Shown here: one piece after another, positions 1 to 5,893 of the stretch
Layout of the letters: every line of letters begins with the position of its first letter
Position numbering within the stretch: position 1 is the stretch's first letter
DNA from: Aquirhabdus sp.
GTDB lineage: Bacteria > Pseudomonadota > Gammaproteobacteria > Pseudomonadales > Moraxellaceae
Reading direction: 5' to 3'
Length of the DNA stretch: 6,130 nucleotides
NCBI GenBank assembly: GCA_030150595.1
Contig: JASLFQ010000320.1
Span: 1-6,130, forward strand
The notes under the pieces: generated by a model
Told to the model about the DNA's origin: nothing
Databases searched by the model: none
Seen by the model: only the letters and a program-made list of their open reading frames with translations
Translations under genes and position numbers: made by a program

Positions 1-206
1 TCTTATATTACTGCAAGTAGAGGCGAGGACGATGAATTTTGCAAATAATCGTTACTTCAATGCCGAGCGTCTGTAGGTTTTAGCCCGTGATGAACGATTG
101 AATCATCATTGCCATATTCACGTTAAATTCGGTAACAAAGGAGGGTTTTACACCCGCTCTTATCCAAACGCTGTGCTGCTTCTTGTATGATGCTGTCGTC
201 TCTCAT
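1..206 (-). pseudogene. possible decayed aspartate/glutamate racemase remnant
   Basis: No intact gene is visible here. On the minus strand a 27-codon reading frame (206 down to 123) gives MRDDSIIQEAAQRLDKSG followed by CKTLLC. This resembles the segment of RacX/YgeA-type aspartate/glutamate racemases that reads roughly EAAQRLERAGADFxxxC, just before the catalytic TNTMH motif. The frame is then broken: the TNTMH motif is absent and a stop follows. Further along the same strand, in another frame, positions 64-47 encode GIEVTI, like the LGIEV segment found later in those proteins. The spacing between the two is far shorter than in an intact racemase, so a deletion and frameshifts would be needed. 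The family match is from memory of short motifs and could be chance. On the + strand, an open frame ends at a stop at 46-48 and gives no recognisable product. Confidence 0.2.
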
Positions 207-216
207 TTATCAGCGC

Positions 217-221
217 AAAGG
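217..221 (+). promoter_or_regulatory. ribosome binding site setting the ABC transporter start
   Basis: AAAGG lies six bases before the ATG at 228. The in-frame TTG at 183 has no comparable site, so this motif supports the ATG as the start. Confidence 0.6.
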
Positions 222-227
222 TTTGTT

Positions 228-1928
228 ATGCCTCAATCACGATGGACTGGATTCAAAAAAGTATGGATGCTCATCAAGCCTTATTGGGTATCTGACCAAA
301 AAGGACGTGGCTGGCTATTATTGGTTACCATCATCTCACTGGTTTTGGCACAAGTTTATATTTCTGTGTTGATCAATACATGGAATGCTGCATTTTATAA
401 TGCGCTGCAAAATAAGAATTTGCATGAATTTTTGCACCAGCTTGGGATTTTCACGATCCTTGCGATAGCCTTTATTATCACGGCGGTTTATCAACAATAC
501 TTCACCCAGATGCTCCATATTACGTGGCGGCGATGGATGACGGAAAAATACCAGACTGCGTGGTTGTCCAATCAGGCTTACTATCGTCTGCAAGTTATTT
601 ACAAAAGCACAGATAACCCTGACCAACGGATTGCCGATGACATCGATGGATTTACAGACAATACGCTGACGTTGAGTATGGGACTGCTGAGTGCTGTGGT
701 GACGTTAGTTTCTTTTGTGACGATTTTGTGGGGATTATCGGGGCCTTTAAGTTTTACGCTTGCAGGACATCACATCACTATTGCTGGTTACATGGTCTGG
801 GCGGCGCTGTTTTATTCTATTATTGGCACGTGGTTGACGCATATCATCGGACGTCGATTAATCTCACTGAATTTTAACCAGCAACGTTTTGAAGCAAACT
901 TTCGTTTCTCCATGATTCGTATGCGGGAAAATGCCGAAGCCATTGCCTTCTACAAAGGAGAGGGGATGGAAGGCAAAAATCTGCGCGATCAGTTTAGTCA
1001 TATTTGGAAAAACTGGTGGCAGATCATGAAAAAACAAAAGCAGCTCACGTGGTTTACTTCAGGATTTGGGCAAGTGGCGATTATTTTTCCTGTGATTGTT
1101 GCTGCGCCGCGCTATTTTGCAGGTGCAATTCAGTTGGGTGGTTTGATGCAAACGGCTTCTGCTTTCGGTAGTGTGCAAGGGTCGCTGAGTTGGTTTGTGG
1201 GTATTTATGCACAGTTTGCAAGTTGGAAAGCCACCACGAATCGTTTAAATAGCTTTATTGAAACGATAGAACATTCCAATCAAGATCATGTAAACAACCA
1301 AATCATTGTTCATCATCAAGCCGAAAAGTTACTTGACATTAATCAGTTAAGTTTGACTCTGCCCAATGGCGAGCCGTTATTGAAGGATTTGATGATCAAC
1401 TTGAACCTTGGTGATCGACTGTTGTTAATGGGTGCGGCAGGAAGCGGCAAGACGACTTTACTGCGTGCGATTGCAGGTCTGTGGTCTTTTGGAACAGGGA
1501 ATATCACGTTGCCGATGGATGCGAAAGTGCTATTTATTCCGCAAAAACCCTATTTGCCGATCCAATCGCTGAAAGATGTCGTTTCTTATCCTGCATCATC
1601 AGATGAATATAGTGATACTGATCTCGAGTGTAGCCTTACTGCGGTTGGCTTGGATTGGCTTATTCCTCGGTTGCCCGATACTGAAAATTGGTCACAAAGC
1701 CTTTCTCCAGGTGAGCAGCAGAAACTCGCCTTTGCCAGAATCCTCCTTCATCGACCTGATGTGTTGTTATTAGACGAAGCCAGTGCATCTATGGATGAAA
1801 AGTCGGAAGCAGATTTATACGGCATGATTATCCGTGAACTGCCTCAAGCCATCGTCATCAGCGTGGGGCACCGAGAGAGTTTGGGGCAATGGCACAATAT
1901 GGATATGACGTTTCCTTTGCCTGCTTAA
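228..1928 (+). CDS. SbmA/BacA/YddA-like ABC transporter, fused permease and ATPase
   Basis: A 566-residue half transporter expected to work as an inner-membrane homodimer. The N-terminal part (about residues 27-330) is hydrophobic with roughly six membrane segments (near 27-50, 70-92, 148-172, 183-207, 278-300 and 310-330), matching the ABC_membrane_2 type shared by SbmA, BacA, YddA and peroxisomal ABCD proteins. The C-terminal ATPase has Walker A GAAGSGKTT (402-410), Q-loop Q439 in IPQKPYLP, signature LSPGEQQK (492-499, a variant of LSGGQ common in this family), Walker B DVLLLDE (511-517) and switch histidine H548. All catalytic residues are present, so it should hydrolyse ATP. Relatives import peptides, peptide antibiotics or cobalamin, or have no known substrate (YddA); the sequence does not decide between them. 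The length is close to E. coli YddA. The ATG at 228 is preferred over TTG 183 because of its ribosome site. It appears to be a single-gene unit ended by the terminator at 1958. Confidence 0.9.
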   Translation: MPQSRWTGFKKVWMLIKPYWVSDQKGRGWLLLVTIISLVLAQVYISVLINTWNAAFYNALQNKNLHEFLHQLGIFTILAIAFIITAVYQQYFTQMLHITWRRWMTEKYQTAWLSNQAYYRLQVIYKSTDNPDQRIADDIDGFTDNTLTLSMGLLSAVVTLVSFVTILWGLSGPLSFTLAGHHITIAGYMVWAALFYSIIGTWLTHIIGRRLISLNFNQQRFEANFRFSMIRMRENAEAIAFYKGEGMEGKNLRDQFSHIWKNWWQIMKKQKQLTWFTSGFGQVAIIFPVIVAAPRYFAGAIQLGGLMQTASAFGSVQGSLSWFVGIYAQFASWKATTNRLNSFIETIEHSNQDHVNNQIIVHHQAEKLLDINQLSLTLPNGEPLLKDLMINLNLGDRLLLMGAAGSGKTTLLRAIAGLWSFGTGNITLPMDAKVLFIPQKPYLPIQSLKDVVSYPASSDEYSDTDLECSLTAVGLDWLIPRLPDTENWSQSLSPGEQQKLAFARILLHRPDVLLLDEASASMDEKSEADLYGMIIRELPQAIVISVGHRESLGQWHNMDMTFPLPA

Positions 1929-1930
1929 AT

Positions 1931-1949
1931 CGAATCCAAATTTGGTTCG
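1931..1949. repeat. imperfect palindrome after the ABC transporter gene
   Basis: CGAATCCAAA faces TTTGGTTCG, a near-perfect dyad with one unpaired base at 1935, just after the stop codon and before the main terminator. It could add to 3' end structure or be an operator-like site; nothing else supports a regulatory role. Confidence 0.35.
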
Positions 1950-1957
1950 TTTCGTTC

Positions 1958-1995
1958 AATAAACCCGATCATAGATGTCTGATCGGGTTTATTTT
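1958..1995 (+). terminator. intrinsic terminator of the ABC transporter gene
   Basis: AATAAACCCGATCA (1958-1971) and TGATCGGGTTTATT (1980-1993) form a perfect 14-base-pair stem around an 8-base loop, with a short T-rich tail. The A-rich left side and T-rich right side mean it could also work in the opposite direction. Confidence 0.9.
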
Positions 1996-2180
1996 GTCAG
2001 TGCCAATATCAGATTTGACACAAATCACCACTATACTGAACAAGCTGCAATATAAGAGCACTTGAAAGGCGGACTGGGACACTATATCGTGCAGGCCGAA
2101 GGATACGTTAAAGCGCCTGTGCAATCTGTGTAGACCAAAAGACAAGAGTATCTGTCGAAGAGAAATCTTGGTCTTTTTGG
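1996..2180 (+). other. gene-free stretch with possible structured RNA
   Basis: No coding sequence is apparent. Several pairings can be drawn for the + strand transcript: GTGCAGGC (2089-2096) with GCCTGTGC (2115-2122, two G-U pairs), or alternatively AGGCG (2067-2071) with CGCCT (2114-2118). Further on, AGACCAA (2132-2138) can pair with TTGGTCT (2168-2174), enclosing GACA (2141-2144) with TGTC (2153-2156). The outer stem runs straight into five T residues (2174-2178), like a weak terminator. This could be the leader of the FKBP gene or a small RNA of its own. I cannot assign it to a known RNA family, and no convincing promoter was found, so it stays a candidate. Confidence 0.25.
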
Positions 2181-2188
2181 AAAGCAGG

Positions 2189-2216
2189 ATGAAACATGAA
2201 ACATGAAACATGAAAC
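2189..2216 (+). repeat. four tandem copies of ATGAAAC
   Basis: Four exact head-to-tail copies of the 7-base unit ATGAAAC begin at 2189, 2196, 2203 and 2210. The unit is not a multiple of three, so successive ATGs fall in different frames. The first two open five-codon frames and the third a six-codon frame, all of which stop; only the ATG at 2210 reads through into the FKBP lipoprotein gene. The array ends directly before TATAGT (2219-2224), a good -10 match without an obvious -35. A perfect short array of this kind can change copy number by strand slippage. Confidence 0.85.
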
Positions 2217-2280
2217 TTTATAGTCGAATTTCACTTTGTATCACGCCACGTCTCTATGAAGTGGCTCTACCCGTAATTAT

Positions 2281-2285
2281 GAGAG
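2281..2285 (+). promoter_or_regulatory. ribosome binding site setting the FKBP lipoprotein start
   Basis: GAGAG lies five bases before the ATG at 2291, the start that places a proper lipoprotein signal at the N-terminus. The upstream in-frame ATGs at 2210 and 2279 lack a comparable site. Confidence 0.5.
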
Positions 2286-2290
2286 CTAGA

Positions 2291-3025
2291 ATGCAAAAGA
2301 ACATACTCGTTTTAACAACTCTGAGTGCCACAATTCTCCTCGCGGCTTGTGGTGGACATAAAAATGTATCGCTGGATACTGACAATGCTAAGTTTAGCTA
2401 TGCCGTCGGTACCAAGATGGGCGAACAAATGGCCAAAAACAAAAACCATGTTGATGCTGATGCACTAAAAGCAGGTATCGACGATGCTTTTGATGGTAAG
2501 CCAGAAAAAATGGACGAAGCTGCAAAAAATGCAATTTTCGCGAAAATGATGCAGGTCATGTCGCAAGAACAACAAGCAACTGCACAACAAGCAGCTGGAA
2601 AAAACAAAGCAGCAGGTGCGGCCTTCCTTGCGGATAATGCTAAAAAAGCTGGCGTAAAAGTCACAGCAAGTGGTCTGCAATATCTTGTTGAAAAAGAAGG
2701 CACAGGCGCACATCCAGCGGCTAGCGATATGGTGACAGTGAACTATCGTGGTACATTGATTGATGGTACTGAGTTTGACAGTTCTTATGCTCGTCATGAA
2801 CCAGCAACTTTCCCTGTAAGTGGTGTGATTCCAGGGTTCTCTGAAGGCATCAAATTGATGACACCAGGATCTAAGTACAAGTTCTTTATTCCATCATCAC
2901 TTGCTTATGGTGAAGCTGGAGCTGGCCCGAAAGTGGGTCCAGATTCGACGCTGGTTTTTGACGTAGAGTTGATCTCTGCGAGTCCAGCCGCAGCGCAAAC
3001 TGCACCAGCGACACCAGTGCAATAA
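2291..3025 (+). CDS. FKBP-type peptidyl-prolyl isomerase lipoprotein (Mip/FkpA-like)
   Basis: A 244-residue envelope foldase predicted to speed cis-trans isomerisation of X-Pro bonds in exported proteins. A lipoprotein signal peptide ends in the lipobox LAAC, with C20 as the lipidated residue; G21-G22 follow instead of Asp, which favours the outer membrane. Residues about 28-125 form the helical FKBP_N dimerisation region (KFSYAVGTKMGEQM at its start), then an Ala/Gln/Lys-rich helix. The FKBP_C catalytic domain spans about 140-229, with Y152, F162-D163, V179-I180, Y206 in LAYGE and F223. The usual pocket tryptophan in VIPGW is phenylalanine (F182). The tail after 230 is Ala/Pro rich and probably disordered. 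The frame stays open upstream to an ATG at 2210, but starting there would bury the signal peptide behind 27 non-hydrophobic residues, so 2291 is chosen. It has its own terminator and looks monocistronic. Confidence 0.9.
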   Translation: MQKNILVLTTLSATILLAACGGHKNVSLDTDNAKFSYAVGTKMGEQMAKNKNHVDADALKAGIDDAFDGKPEKMDEAAKNAIFAKMMQVMSQEQQATAQQAAGKNKAAGAAFLADNAKKAGVKVTASGLQYLVEKEGTGAHPAASDMVTVNYRGTLIDGTEFDSSYARHEPATFPVSGVIPGFSEGIKLMTPGSKYKFFIPSSLAYGEAGAGPKVGPDSTLVFDVELISASPAAAQTAPATPVQ

Positions 3026-3040
3026 GAAACTCCATGAATA

Positions 3041-3077
3041 AATAAAGCCTCGCTTCTTGCGGGGCTTTATTATTTTA
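3041..3077 (+). terminator. intrinsic terminator of the FKBP gene
   Basis: AATAAAGCCTCGC (3041-3053) pairs with GCGGGGCTTTATT (3059-3071) through one T-G wobble, around a 5-base loop, followed by a T-rich tail. It separates the FKBP gene from the phosphoesterase operon. Confidence 0.9.
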
Positions 3078-3144
3078 AGGTCATAAAAATTGTTGGCGCT
3101 GAAAGCAATCTTTGTCCAGTTTGTGTCATTAAAAAAAATAATCT

Positions 3145-3177
3145 GGGAATAAATGGCAGACCACGAACGTCATTATT
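3145..3177 (+). promoter_or_regulatory. predicted ECF sigma promoter of the phosphoesterase operon
   Basis: GGGAATAAAT (3145-3154) is followed after exactly 13 bases by CGTC (3168-3171) and then ATTATT. The same arrangement stands before the cytochrome b561 gene (5859-5885). A GGAA-containing -35 element and a CGT-type -10 element are typical of ECF sigma promoters, and an ECF sigma gene lies within the same operon. If CGTC is the -10, transcription would start near 3180, leaving a leader of about 45 bases before the ATG at 3224. No experiment supports this; the evidence is the matched sequence and spacing. Confidence 0.7.
3158..3169 (+). repeat. 12-base direct repeat, copy 1
   Basis: AGACCACGAACG occurs here and again at 5894-5905, each time in the short leader region of a gene of the ECF module. 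Here it overlaps the spacer and -10 of the predicted promoter; in the second copy it lies just downstream of the -10. It might be a shared operator or chance. Confidence 0.5.
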
Positions 3178-3223
3178 AGAACAGCAGTATGTGTTCTATC
3201 ACTGACCGATCAAGGAGTTTGCT

Positions 3224-4201
3224 ATGAGCTTTAAAAACGTCCCCCCTGACCAAGAAGAACAAGCACTTACCTCCAAAGCGATGAGTCGTCGTAAATTTCT
3301 CGAATGCTCCGCTTGGGCGGGCACTGGCATTGTGTGGGCAATGGTTGCAGGTGTCCCTAAAGCATTTGCGATGGATGACACTACGCAATTAACGACAGCC
3401 GGCGTGTTCGACAGCACATTTCATTTCGTACAAATGAGTGATAGTCATATCGGCTTTACCAAACAAGCTAATCCAGAACCAATTAAAACATTACAGATGG
3501 CGATTGATCGTGTGAAGGCTTTTCCAATTAAGCCCTCGCTCATTCTACATACTGGAGATATTACCCATCTTTCCAAAGCCGAGGAGTTTGATACGGCTGC
3601 GCAAATTTTTAATACATTGCCTGCGACAGTGCATTATGTTCCGGGGGAACATGACACTTTAGATGATGGCGGCGGTAAGTTGTACCTTGAACGTTATGGT
3701 CAGGGAACCAAGGGTGCAGGTTGGTACAGTTTTGATGATCATGGGGTGCACTTTATTGCCCTAATCAATGTTTTGAGTTTCAAGCAAGGCCAAATGACAA
3801 GTCTAGGTGATGAGCAGCTCAAGTGGCTAGCCGATGATCTGCGCGCCGTATCAACTAGTACACCAATCGTTGTTTTTGCGCATATTCCATTGTGGACAAT
3901 CTATGAACCTTGGGGTTGGGGTACGGCAGATGGGAATGTGGCGTTGGCAATGTTGCGGAAATATGGCTCAGTCACGATTTTGAATGGTCATATACATCAG
4001 GTCATTCAAAAAGTGGAAGGGAATATGACTTTTCATACTGCGCGCGGCACAGCCTATCCGCAGCCTGCTCCAGGTGCGGCAGCTTCGCCAGGTCCAATGA
4101 CGGTGCCTGCTGATGCGTTACGCAGCTACCTAGGTATCACAGATGTTAGAACCGTGAAAGGTACGCATACCTTTGCATTAGTCAATTCGACACTGGTTTA
4201 A
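3224..4201 (+). CDS. Tat-exported calcineurin-like metallophosphoesterase
   Basis: A 325-residue periplasmic phosphoesterase with a two-metal active site. The twin-arginine signal is SRRKFL (21-26), followed by a hydrophobic stretch and a likely cleavage after AFA (49). Tat export suggests folding or metal loading in the cytoplasm. Calcineurin-type metal ligands appear in order: D73 and H75 in SDSHIG, D112 and H115 in TGDITH, GEHD at 141-144, H220 in FAHIP, and H256/H258 in GHIH. The third motif has Glu142 where most families have Asn (GNHD); from memory this GEHD form is usual in the Tat-exported subfamily found beside cupredoxin and ECF genes. The substrate is unknown. AAGGAG (3212-3217) lies six bases before the ATG. 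It is first in the operon, 26 bases before the cupredoxin start, downstream of the predicted ECF promoter. Confidence 0.9.
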   Translation: MSFKNVPPDQEEQALTSKAMSRRKFLECSAWAGTGIVWAMVAGVPKAFAMDDTTQLTTAGVFDSTFHFVQMSDSHIGFTKQANPEPIKTLQMAIDRVKAFPIKPSLILHTGDITHLSKAEEFDTAAQIFNTLPATVHYVPGEHDTLDDGGGKLYLERYGQGTKGAGWYSFDDHGVHFIALINVLSFKQGQMTSLGDEQLKWLADDLRAVSTSTPIVVFAHIPLWTIYEPWGWGTADGNVALAMLRKYGSVTILNGHIHQVIQKVEGNMTFHTARGTAYPQPAPGAAASPGPMTVPADALRSYLGITDVRTVKGTHTFALVNSTLV

Positions 4202-4227
4202 ACCAAATTAATCAAGGGAGATGCTCA

Positions 4228-4560
4228 ATGAAGCCATATCTAAAAATATTCATATTCATGCTCTGTGCATTGATCGGTTTGACATCTGCCTATGCAGGCA
4301 ATAGTCAGGTTATGATCAAGGATTTTGCCTATGTTCCATCAGTGATTACTGTGAGTACAGGCACAACGGTGACCTGGACCAATACCGACGATGACCCACA
4401 TACCGTGACTGATCGTGGGGATAAACAACTCTTTCATTCAAATGCACTGGATACGAATGAGAAATTTTCGTATACCTTCGCGACACCAGGGACTTACGAG
4501 TATTTCTGTAAGTTGCACCCGCATATGATGGGTAAGGTCATCGTCACGAACGGGAAGTGA
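4228..4560 (+). CDS. periplasmic cupredoxin (type 1 copper protein)
   Basis: A 110-residue secreted electron-transfer protein of the plastocyanin/amicyanin type. A Sec signal peptide covers residues 1-23, ending AYA, which leaves a mature domain of about 87 residues. The type 1 copper ligands are visible: H58 in DPHT, then C94, H97 and M100 in CKLHPHM. TVTWTNTDDDPHT is the typical strand before the first histidine. It probably passes single electrons in the periplasm or buffers copper; a partner cannot be named, though the nearby cytochrome b561 is a candidate. AAGGGAG (4214-4220) lies seven bases before the ATG, and the short gap to the phosphoesterase stop with no terminator argues for co-transcription. 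Confidence 0.92.
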   Translation: MKPYLKIFIFMLCALIGLTSAYAGNSQVMIKDFAYVPSVITVSTGTTVTWTNTDDDPHTVTDRGDKQLFHSNALDTNEKFSYTFATPGTYEYFCKLHPHMMGKVIVTNGK

Positions 4561-4574
4561 CAGATGATCAGATC

Positions 4575-4621
4575 ACAATCATTTGTTCTTTGCAGGCCTG
4601 ATTGTATTTTATGGTTTTTTT
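4575..4621 (+). terminator. weak hairpin with T-run between cupredoxin and sigma genes
   Basis: ACAATCA (4575-4581) can pair with TGATTGT (4599-4605) across a 17-base loop that contains the palindrome CAGGCCTG, and seven T residues follow at 4615-4621. The 7-base-pair AT-rich stem and the nine-base gap to the T-run make this at best a partial terminator. It could lower expression of the sigma and anti-sigma genes relative to the two enzymes upstream. The rest of 4561-4664 shows no clear second promoter and no copy of the GGGAATAAAT motif. Confidence 0.3.
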
Positions 4622-4664
4622 ATGTTCAAATGCGGATACACAATGCAATGATTCCTGATAGTCC

Positions 4665-5198
4665 ATGACTGACAAACGACGTCATTTCGACCTAGAGATC
4701 AAGCCTCATCTGGATGCAGGCTATAACCTAGCCTGCGTGCTGCTGCGTGATGAATTTGCTGCGCATGATGTCGTGCAAAATGCAGCTCTACAAGCGTTTC
4801 GTTTTCTACATACGATGCGCGGTAAGAGTTCCAAGCCTTGGTTTCTCACCATTGTGCGCAATGCGTGTATGGATCACTTTCGATATACAAAGCGCGAATC
4901 ACAATGGCTTGATATCGATGATGAAGCTGTTGTAAATGATATACATCAACATCAACCAATATTGGTCACGCCTGAAACTTTGGCGCTAGATCAATGCAGT
5001 CGCGAGCAGATCGATCAGGCAATTAATAGCTTGCCGCTGGTATTTCGAGAGGTGATCGTTCTACGCGAGATCGAAGAGATGAATTATCAAGATATCGCCA
5101 CGATTATGGGGGTGCCACTCGGTACGGTGATGTCTCGTTTATCGCGGGCACGTGGGATTTTGCGTGCAAGCCTGACGTCTATGCTGCAAGGTGGGTGA
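4665..5198 (+). CDS. ECF-type RNA polymerase sigma factor
   Basis: A 177-residue sigma-70 family factor with only the two regions typical of ECF sigmas. Region 2 spans about residues 12-75, with DVVQ (35-38) in the core-binding helix and the WFLTIVRNACMDHFR stretch (59-73) involved in -10 recognition. Region 4 spans about 113-168, with LPLVFREVIVLREIEEMNYQDIA followed by the recognition helix in VPLGTVMSRLSRAR, which reads the -35 element. No C-terminal extension is present, and the length is normal. An in-frame TAG (4659-4661) one codon before the ATG fixes the start; no good Shine-Dalgarno sequence precedes it, so translation may be weak or coupled. The next gene, its anti-sigma factor, starts one base after the stop. 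It probably recognises the two GGGAATAAAT-N13-CGTC sites, the first of which would drive its own operon. Confidence 0.95.
   Translation: MTDKRRHFDLEIKPHLDAGYNLACVLLRDEFAAHDVVQNAALQAFRFLHTMRGKSSKPWFLTIVRNACMDHFRYTKRESQWLDIDDEAVVNDIHQHQPILVTPETLALDQCSREQIDQAINSLPLVFREVIVLREIEEMNYQDIATIMGVPLGTVMSRLSRARGILRASLTSMLQGG
5188..5193 (+). promoter_or_regulatory. ribosome binding site setting the anti-sigma start
   Basis: AAGGTG, inside the end of the sigma gene, lies six bases before the ATG at 5200. This favours ATG 5200 over the in-frame GTG at 5191, which overlaps the site itself. Confidence 0.55.
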
Positions 5199-5199
5199 T

Positions 5200-5826
5200 A
5201 TGAATCATAATGAAGATGACGATTTGAGTCGGCTTATACGGACGAAAGCATCACGCTTCCGTATGCCAGATGAATTACTTGAATCAATACAAGGACACTT
5301 GCCGCCAATAGAGTCGCAATCGACAAAGCGGCGGTGGTTCGGAACTTGGCTACCTGCTGGCTCTGCATTTGCGGCAGGGATTGTCCTGACTGTTCTGGCG
5401 ATCCCGCTGTGGCAAGCCACACCGAATCAGAATGAATTTACCGACAGCCATGTCCGCTCTTTGTTGGCTGAACATCTGACGGATGTTTTGTCCACGGATC
5501 AACATACAGTCAAACCGTGGTTCACGGGAAAGCTCGATTATGCACCGCCAGTTCATGATTTGGCTGCTGCTGGCTATCCTCTGATTGGTGGGCGGCTGGA
5601 TGTGATTGGCGGTCAGAATGTGGCTGCCCTTATATTTCGTCATGGGAAACATGTGATTAATCTATTTGTCTTTCCAGAGGGGCGCGCTCCACAGGTGAAT
5701 TGCAACCCAGCCGTAGGTTTTAATGTAGAGGGCTGGAATGCAGAGGGCATGCGCTGGTGTGCGGTTTCTGATATGAATGGAACGGAGTTAAAGGAGTTTG
5801 CTCAACTGCAACAAACTCGGCATTAG
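5200..5826 (+). CDS. single-pass membrane anti-sigma factor
   Basis: A 208-residue protein expected to hold the ECF sigma at the inner membrane until a signal arrives. The N-terminal 47 residues are cytoplasmic and charged, one membrane segment spans about 48-71, and residues 72-208 form a periplasmic domain. That domain contains HTVKPWFTGKLDYAPPVHDL, LIGGRLD, HVINLFVFP and WCAVSDMNGTELKEF, a pattern I recognise from anti-sigma factors paired with ECF sigmas in this kind of cluster. The common cytoplasmic zinc motif HxxxCxxC is absent and the cytoplasmic part has no cysteine at all. The periplasmic domain carries two cysteines, C168 and C187, that could form a disulfide. The ATG comes one base after the sigma stop (TGATATG), so translation is likely coupled. 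Sensing chemistry is inferred only. Confidence 0.85.
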   Translation: MNHNEDDDLSRLIRTKASRFRMPDELLESIQGHLPPIESQSTKRRWFGTWLPAGSAFAAGIVLTVLAIPLWQATPNQNEFTDSHVRSLLAEHLTDVLSTDQHTVKPWFTGKLDYAPPVHDLAAAGYPLIGGRLDVIGGQNVAALIFRHGKHVINLFVFPEGRAPQVNCNPAVGFNVEGWNAEGMRWCAVSDMNGTELKEFAQLQQTRH

Positions 5827-5858
5827 GTGGCGCAAGTAATATGAAAAACCGTGTGATA

Positions 5859-5892
5859 GGGAATAAATCGTCGTTCGGATGCGTCTTTTATT
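5859..5892 (+). promoter_or_regulatory. predicted ECF sigma promoter of the cytochrome b561 gene
   Basis: GGGAATAAAT (5859-5868) is followed after exactly 13 bases by CGTC (5882-5885) and then TTTTATT. The 10-base element and the spacing are identical to the site before the phosphoesterase gene. Transcription would start near 5894, giving a leader of about 27 bases before the ATG at 5921. This implies the cytochrome has its own promoter within the same regulon and does not depend only on read-through from the anti-sigma gene. Confidence 0.7.
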
Positions 5893-5893
5893 G

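Noticed and set aside
183..227. TTG at 183 as start of the ABC transporter
   Set aside because: The extra 15 residues have no ribosome site and match nothing I know; ATG 228 has AAAGG at good spacing.
1532..1540. Minus-strand GGAATAAAT inside the ABC transporter gene as a third ECF site
   Set aside because: CGTC is not present at the required distance, and the site lies in coding DNA with no gene to drive.
2015..2037. TTGACA (2015-2020) and TATACT (2032-2037) as a sigma-70 promoter
   Set aside because: The spacing is only 11 bases, too short for the two boxes to work together.
2071..2150. Glycine riboswitch resemblance (GCCGAAGG at 2095-2102, later ACCAAAAGACAAGAG)
   Set aside because: The GGAGAG element and the CAGG-AAAAGGAC core are not conserved, and an FKBP gene is not a usual target.
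2189..2216. CRISPR-like repeat array
   Set aside because: The units are 7 bases long with no spacers; this is a simple tandem repeat.
2210..2290. ATG at 2210 or 2279 as start of the FKBP gene
   Set aside because: These starts would place up to 27 residues before the lipoprotein signal peptide, and neither has a ribosome site.
2398..2797. Minus-strand open frames opposite the FKBP gene, and similar frames opposite or within other genes
   Set aside because: They are Cys/Phe/Ser-rich shadows of real genes with no recognisable domains.
5191..5199. GTG at 5191 as start of the anti-sigma gene
   Set aside because: It overlaps the Shine-Dalgarno-like AAGGTG that is well placed for ATG 5200.
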